Of a stretch of DNA of 64,000 bases, positions 62,090-64,000 are shown piece after piece (positions within the stretch are counted from its first letter, which is position 1; each line of letters starts with the position of its first letter). The stretch is from assembly GCA_947630135.1 (NCBI GenBank), contig CANRGH010000003.1, positions 142,793 to 206,792 on the forward strand, in the 5' to 3' direction. Source of the stretch: an uncultured Monoglobus sp. GTDB taxonomy: Bacteria > Bacillota > Clostridia > Monoglobales > Monoglobaceae. Both the position numbers and the translations under genes were made by a program. The notes beneath the pieces are model-generated. The model ran no database searches and had not been told where the DNA came from. It saw nothing but the letters and a program-made list of their open reading frames with translations.

Positions 62090-62191
62090 AAAATAACAAC
62101 CGCCTTAAAGTTTTGACCGACTCGTAAGGCGATTGTTTGATTACCTTTGAAGCGGCCAAACCGTTTTTACGCTCTGCCGTTTCTCTTTCTA
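62086..62191 (-). ncRNA. Antisense RNA converging on the 62-kb peptide gene
   Basis: It starts about 62190 on the minus strand and ends at the hairpin AACAATCGCCTTA/TAAGGCGGTTGTT (62137-62125/62107-62095) followed by ATTTTTTATT. Its 5' part (62178-62148) closely matches, in the same sense, the leader of the peptide mRNA (61918-61953; both contain GGCAGAGC and TTGGCCGCTTCA or TTTGGCCGCTTCA). It overlaps the 3' end of the peptide transcript, as in type I antitoxins. Confidence 0.65.
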
Positions 62192-62196
62192 TGATT

Positions 62197-62225
62197 ATTA
62201 TATATTAATATTATGCTTTTGTCAA
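62197..62225 (-). promoter_or_regulatory. Promoter of the 62-kb antisense RNA
   Basis: On the minus strand TTGACA (62225-62220), 17-nt spacer, TATAAT (62202-62197), both boxes perfect consensus. Confidence 0.85.
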
Positions 62226-62598
62226 GGATTTTTCTTAAATCAAAATCGTTAGTAGCAGTGTCTAAATATCTCAAAAGACAACCATTTCCTGTGGATTGCA
62301 ATAGCGTTTTAGGCGAAATTTCACATAATATATTCAAAATTGCTTTCCGTCAACTTTTAATCCCAACATAATTATATATTTTATCAAAAAACTGAATTTA
62401 CAGAAATTTCTCCGAAAATTTAAGTTGTTCTTTGTCATAGATTTATTCTGTTTTGCATCACATTGTAACAAACTCATTGATACATTTGAATAAGTTTAAA
62501 TTCTTTCATTTGCAGTATATAAAAGTTTATCATTTATTGCTTAATTCTAAATACATCGTTAGTGTAACTCCGTAATAAATTAAATTTAAAACTATTGT
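62226..62598. other. AT-rich intergenic region without a recognisable gene
   Basis: Stops are frequent in all frames and no convincing promoter, repeat or RNA fold was found between the antisense RNA promoter and the end of the 440-residue gene. Confidence 0.5.
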
Positions 62599-63921
62599 CT
62601 ATTCTTCGGATAATATACGTGCCTGAATTGAATAACTGCCATCTTCATTTGGTACATAAAATAATTCTACATTTTTATACTTTAGTATATATTTTATCAA
62701 TATATCAAAAATGTCTATATTAACATTCGCATAAATAGGATATACTTGTATAAATGCATCGCGCATAGTCTGTGCAAGAATATTTTTATATTGTATTTCA
62801 TAATCAAGCGCTTTTGATAAAAGCTCTTCCCATTTTTTTATAATGATTTCTTTATTTGCATTATCTGCCTTAATATAATTATCTATAATATACAAAAGCG
62901 TATTCTCTGTAATAACAATAAGAAATCTCATATTAAGCATACGTTCCATATATGTAAATAGTGTAATAATTGGAGTTTTTATATCACATAGAAAATCAAT
63001 TATTCCAATACTATCAACGTTAAACTCTTTAAGTTGGGTAATAGCCATTGTAGGTATTTCAGCACCAACAAAGGTTCTTTTTGTGTTTTTGGATAATGAT
63101 AAAGCATCGTAATCACATATACCAAATGCTCTCGTAAAGAGTTTGTTATTTATACCTCGAATGCTAAAATCTTGTTTATTGGAAAGGCACTTGATTTGGG
63201 AAACATAATTATTTAACTTTACCGCTTCTTGCATAAGAAGTTGTTTATTTTTTTCAGAAACTTCATTAATAAACAATTCATCCTCTATAATACCCATAGA
63301 AGCTACTGTGTTTTTTCGATTTTTCTTTATTATATTTTCCGTATCATCTTTAATAGTGATGTTTATTGATCTTGGTATGACTACATCATTATTGTTGAGG
63401 CTATCAATATCAACACCAATTTTATACATAGCAACAAGTGCCGCATATGAAAGAACATAATTTTTACCAGCTATATACTTTGAATGATAAAGTTCTCTAA
63501 ATATTATATCTTTATTATCTAAAAACAATAAAACTGTTTCTGTATAATTTAAATTTGTATGCTCAGATAGGGCAAATAATGGTTGGGGAAGATTCGATAA
63601 ATCCTTATAGGTATCTAGTAAATTAGAAAAAGGATTTTCAGTAATCGTGTTGGCCTTCACCCACTTTTTAAATTCATTAATATTTTTTATTTCATTATTT
63701 TGTATGTCAAATGAAAATGCTTTAATTTTTCCGTTTTGGATCATTCTTTTATAGCAAACATTTACAAAATAACTATCAAGAGTTGCAATTTTCTCAATAG
63801 TGTATTTAGATTTATTTATCTCAACAGAAACACCACATTTTTTCATAAACAATCCTAATTCAATCGCCTTGTTTCTAGTTATGTGTGTAGCATTCTCCCA
63901 AATATATGGTTCTTGAGGCAA
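62599..63921 (-). CDS. Unrecognised 440-residue protein, AT-rich, probably acquired
   Basis: Begins at TTG 63921 (AGAGG seven nt upstream), reading MPQEPYIWENATHITRNKAI; ATG 63846 is an internal alternative. No signal peptide or membrane helix. Features: an alpha-helical middle, YVLSYAALVAMYKIGVDIDS, a block CDYDALSLSKNTKRTFVGAE followed by VDSIGIIDFLCDI that vaguely recalls nuclease- or sensor-type alpha/beta folds, and a C-terminal helical end. Low GC and lysine/asparagine/isoleucine-rich composition differ from core genes. I do not recognise a family. Position beyond a toxin-antitoxin and IS graveyard suggests an accessory or defence role, without direct evidence. Confidence 0.75.
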   Translation of the reverse strand: MPQEPYIWENATHITRNKAIELGLFMKKCGVSVEINKSKYTIEKIATLDSYFVNVCYKRMIQNGKIKAFSFDIQNNEIKNINEFKKWVKANTITENPFSNLLDTYKDLSNLPQPLFALSEHTNLNYTETVLLFLDNKDIIFRELYHSKYIAGKNYVLSYAALVAMYKIGVDIDSLNNNDVVIPRSINITIKDDTENIIKKNRKNTVASMGIIEDELFINEVSEKNKQLLMQEAVKLNNYVSQIKCLSNKQDFSIRGINNKLFTRAFGICDYDALSLSKNTKRTFVGAEIPTMAITQLKEFNVDSIGIIDFLCDIKTPIITLFTYMERMLNMRFLIVITENTLLYIIDNYIKADNANKEIIIKKWEELLSKALDYEIQYKNILAQTMRDAFIQVYPIYANVNIDIFDILIKYILKYKNVELFYVPNEDGSYSIQARILSEE

Positions 63922-64000
63922 AAGGGAACCTCTAAAAACCCTCTAAAAAGCGCTTAAAACGCACTGCAGGAATAAAAGTAGCGACATTCACTCCAAAACG

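Overview
The window looks like a chromosomal piece of an anaerobic, spore-forming Clostridia-type Bacillota, probably from the gut. The core gene orders are bacillotal: ylxM-ffh-rpsP-khpA-rimM-trmD, nadD-yqeK-LCP-rsfS-leuS, rimP-nusA-rnpM-infB-rbfA-nrnA-truB-ribF, ctsR-mcsA-mcsB-clpC, rplU-rpmA-obgE and pheS-pheT-ireB. There is a CotF-like spore coat gene pair, and the secreted proteins include a pectate lyase with BspA-type leucine-rich repeats. Core genes are GC-rich in third positions, while several accessory blocks are clearly AT-rich. No rRNA, tRNA or CRISPR array was seen.

Layout. 1-30.8 kb is mostly housekeeping: the end of a G5/3D cell-wall protein, translation and RNA-maturation operons, a MATE exporter, a secreted zinc-metallopeptidase with a very long Pro-Thr linker, and the CtsR heat-shock operon with visible CtsR operators. 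30.9-39.8 kb is an AT-rich island holding an agr quorum-sensing locus (response regulator, GHKL kinase, AgrB, and AgrD, which carries an apparent frameshift in an A7 run), followed by a Kelch/RCC1 secreted protein and a large pectate lyase. 40-47.5 kb returns to the core: a polar amino-acid ABC transporter, rplU-rpmA-obgE, and an NSS transporter beside a compact type I toxin-antitoxin-like module. 47.5-51.9 kb is a repeat-rich stretch with a self-contained transcription unit carrying a G9 tract, a secreted Ig-like surface protein followed by a 57-residue peptide gene, many GTAGGG-linked palindromes and a 140-bp inverted-repeat structure. 51.9-55.7 kb is ireB-pheT-pheS on the minus strand. 55.8-57.3 kb has three tandem c-di-GMP-I riboswitches ahead of a secreted transglutaminase-like protein.

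57.3-62.2 kb is a toxin-antitoxin and mobile-element graveyard. It holds hicAB with a palindromic operator, an IS1182-type transposase fragment fused to a 5'-truncated BRO antirepressor, a DUF4160-DUF2442 operon behind a frameshifted ribbon-helix-helix gene, two paralogous small-RNA genes with complementary hairpin loops, an IS256-type fragment, and two further loci in which a short hydrophobic peptide gene converges on an antisense RNA and shares its terminator. 62.6-63.9 kb encodes an unrecognised 440-residue protein.

The most distinctive signals are the twin small RNAs with conserved complementary loops (59.85-60.29 kb), the recurring convergent peptide/antisense-RNA modules, the triple c-di-GMP riboswitch array, the agrD frameshift and the G9 unit. 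All functional statements are inferred from sequence reading and family knowledge; no database search was run.
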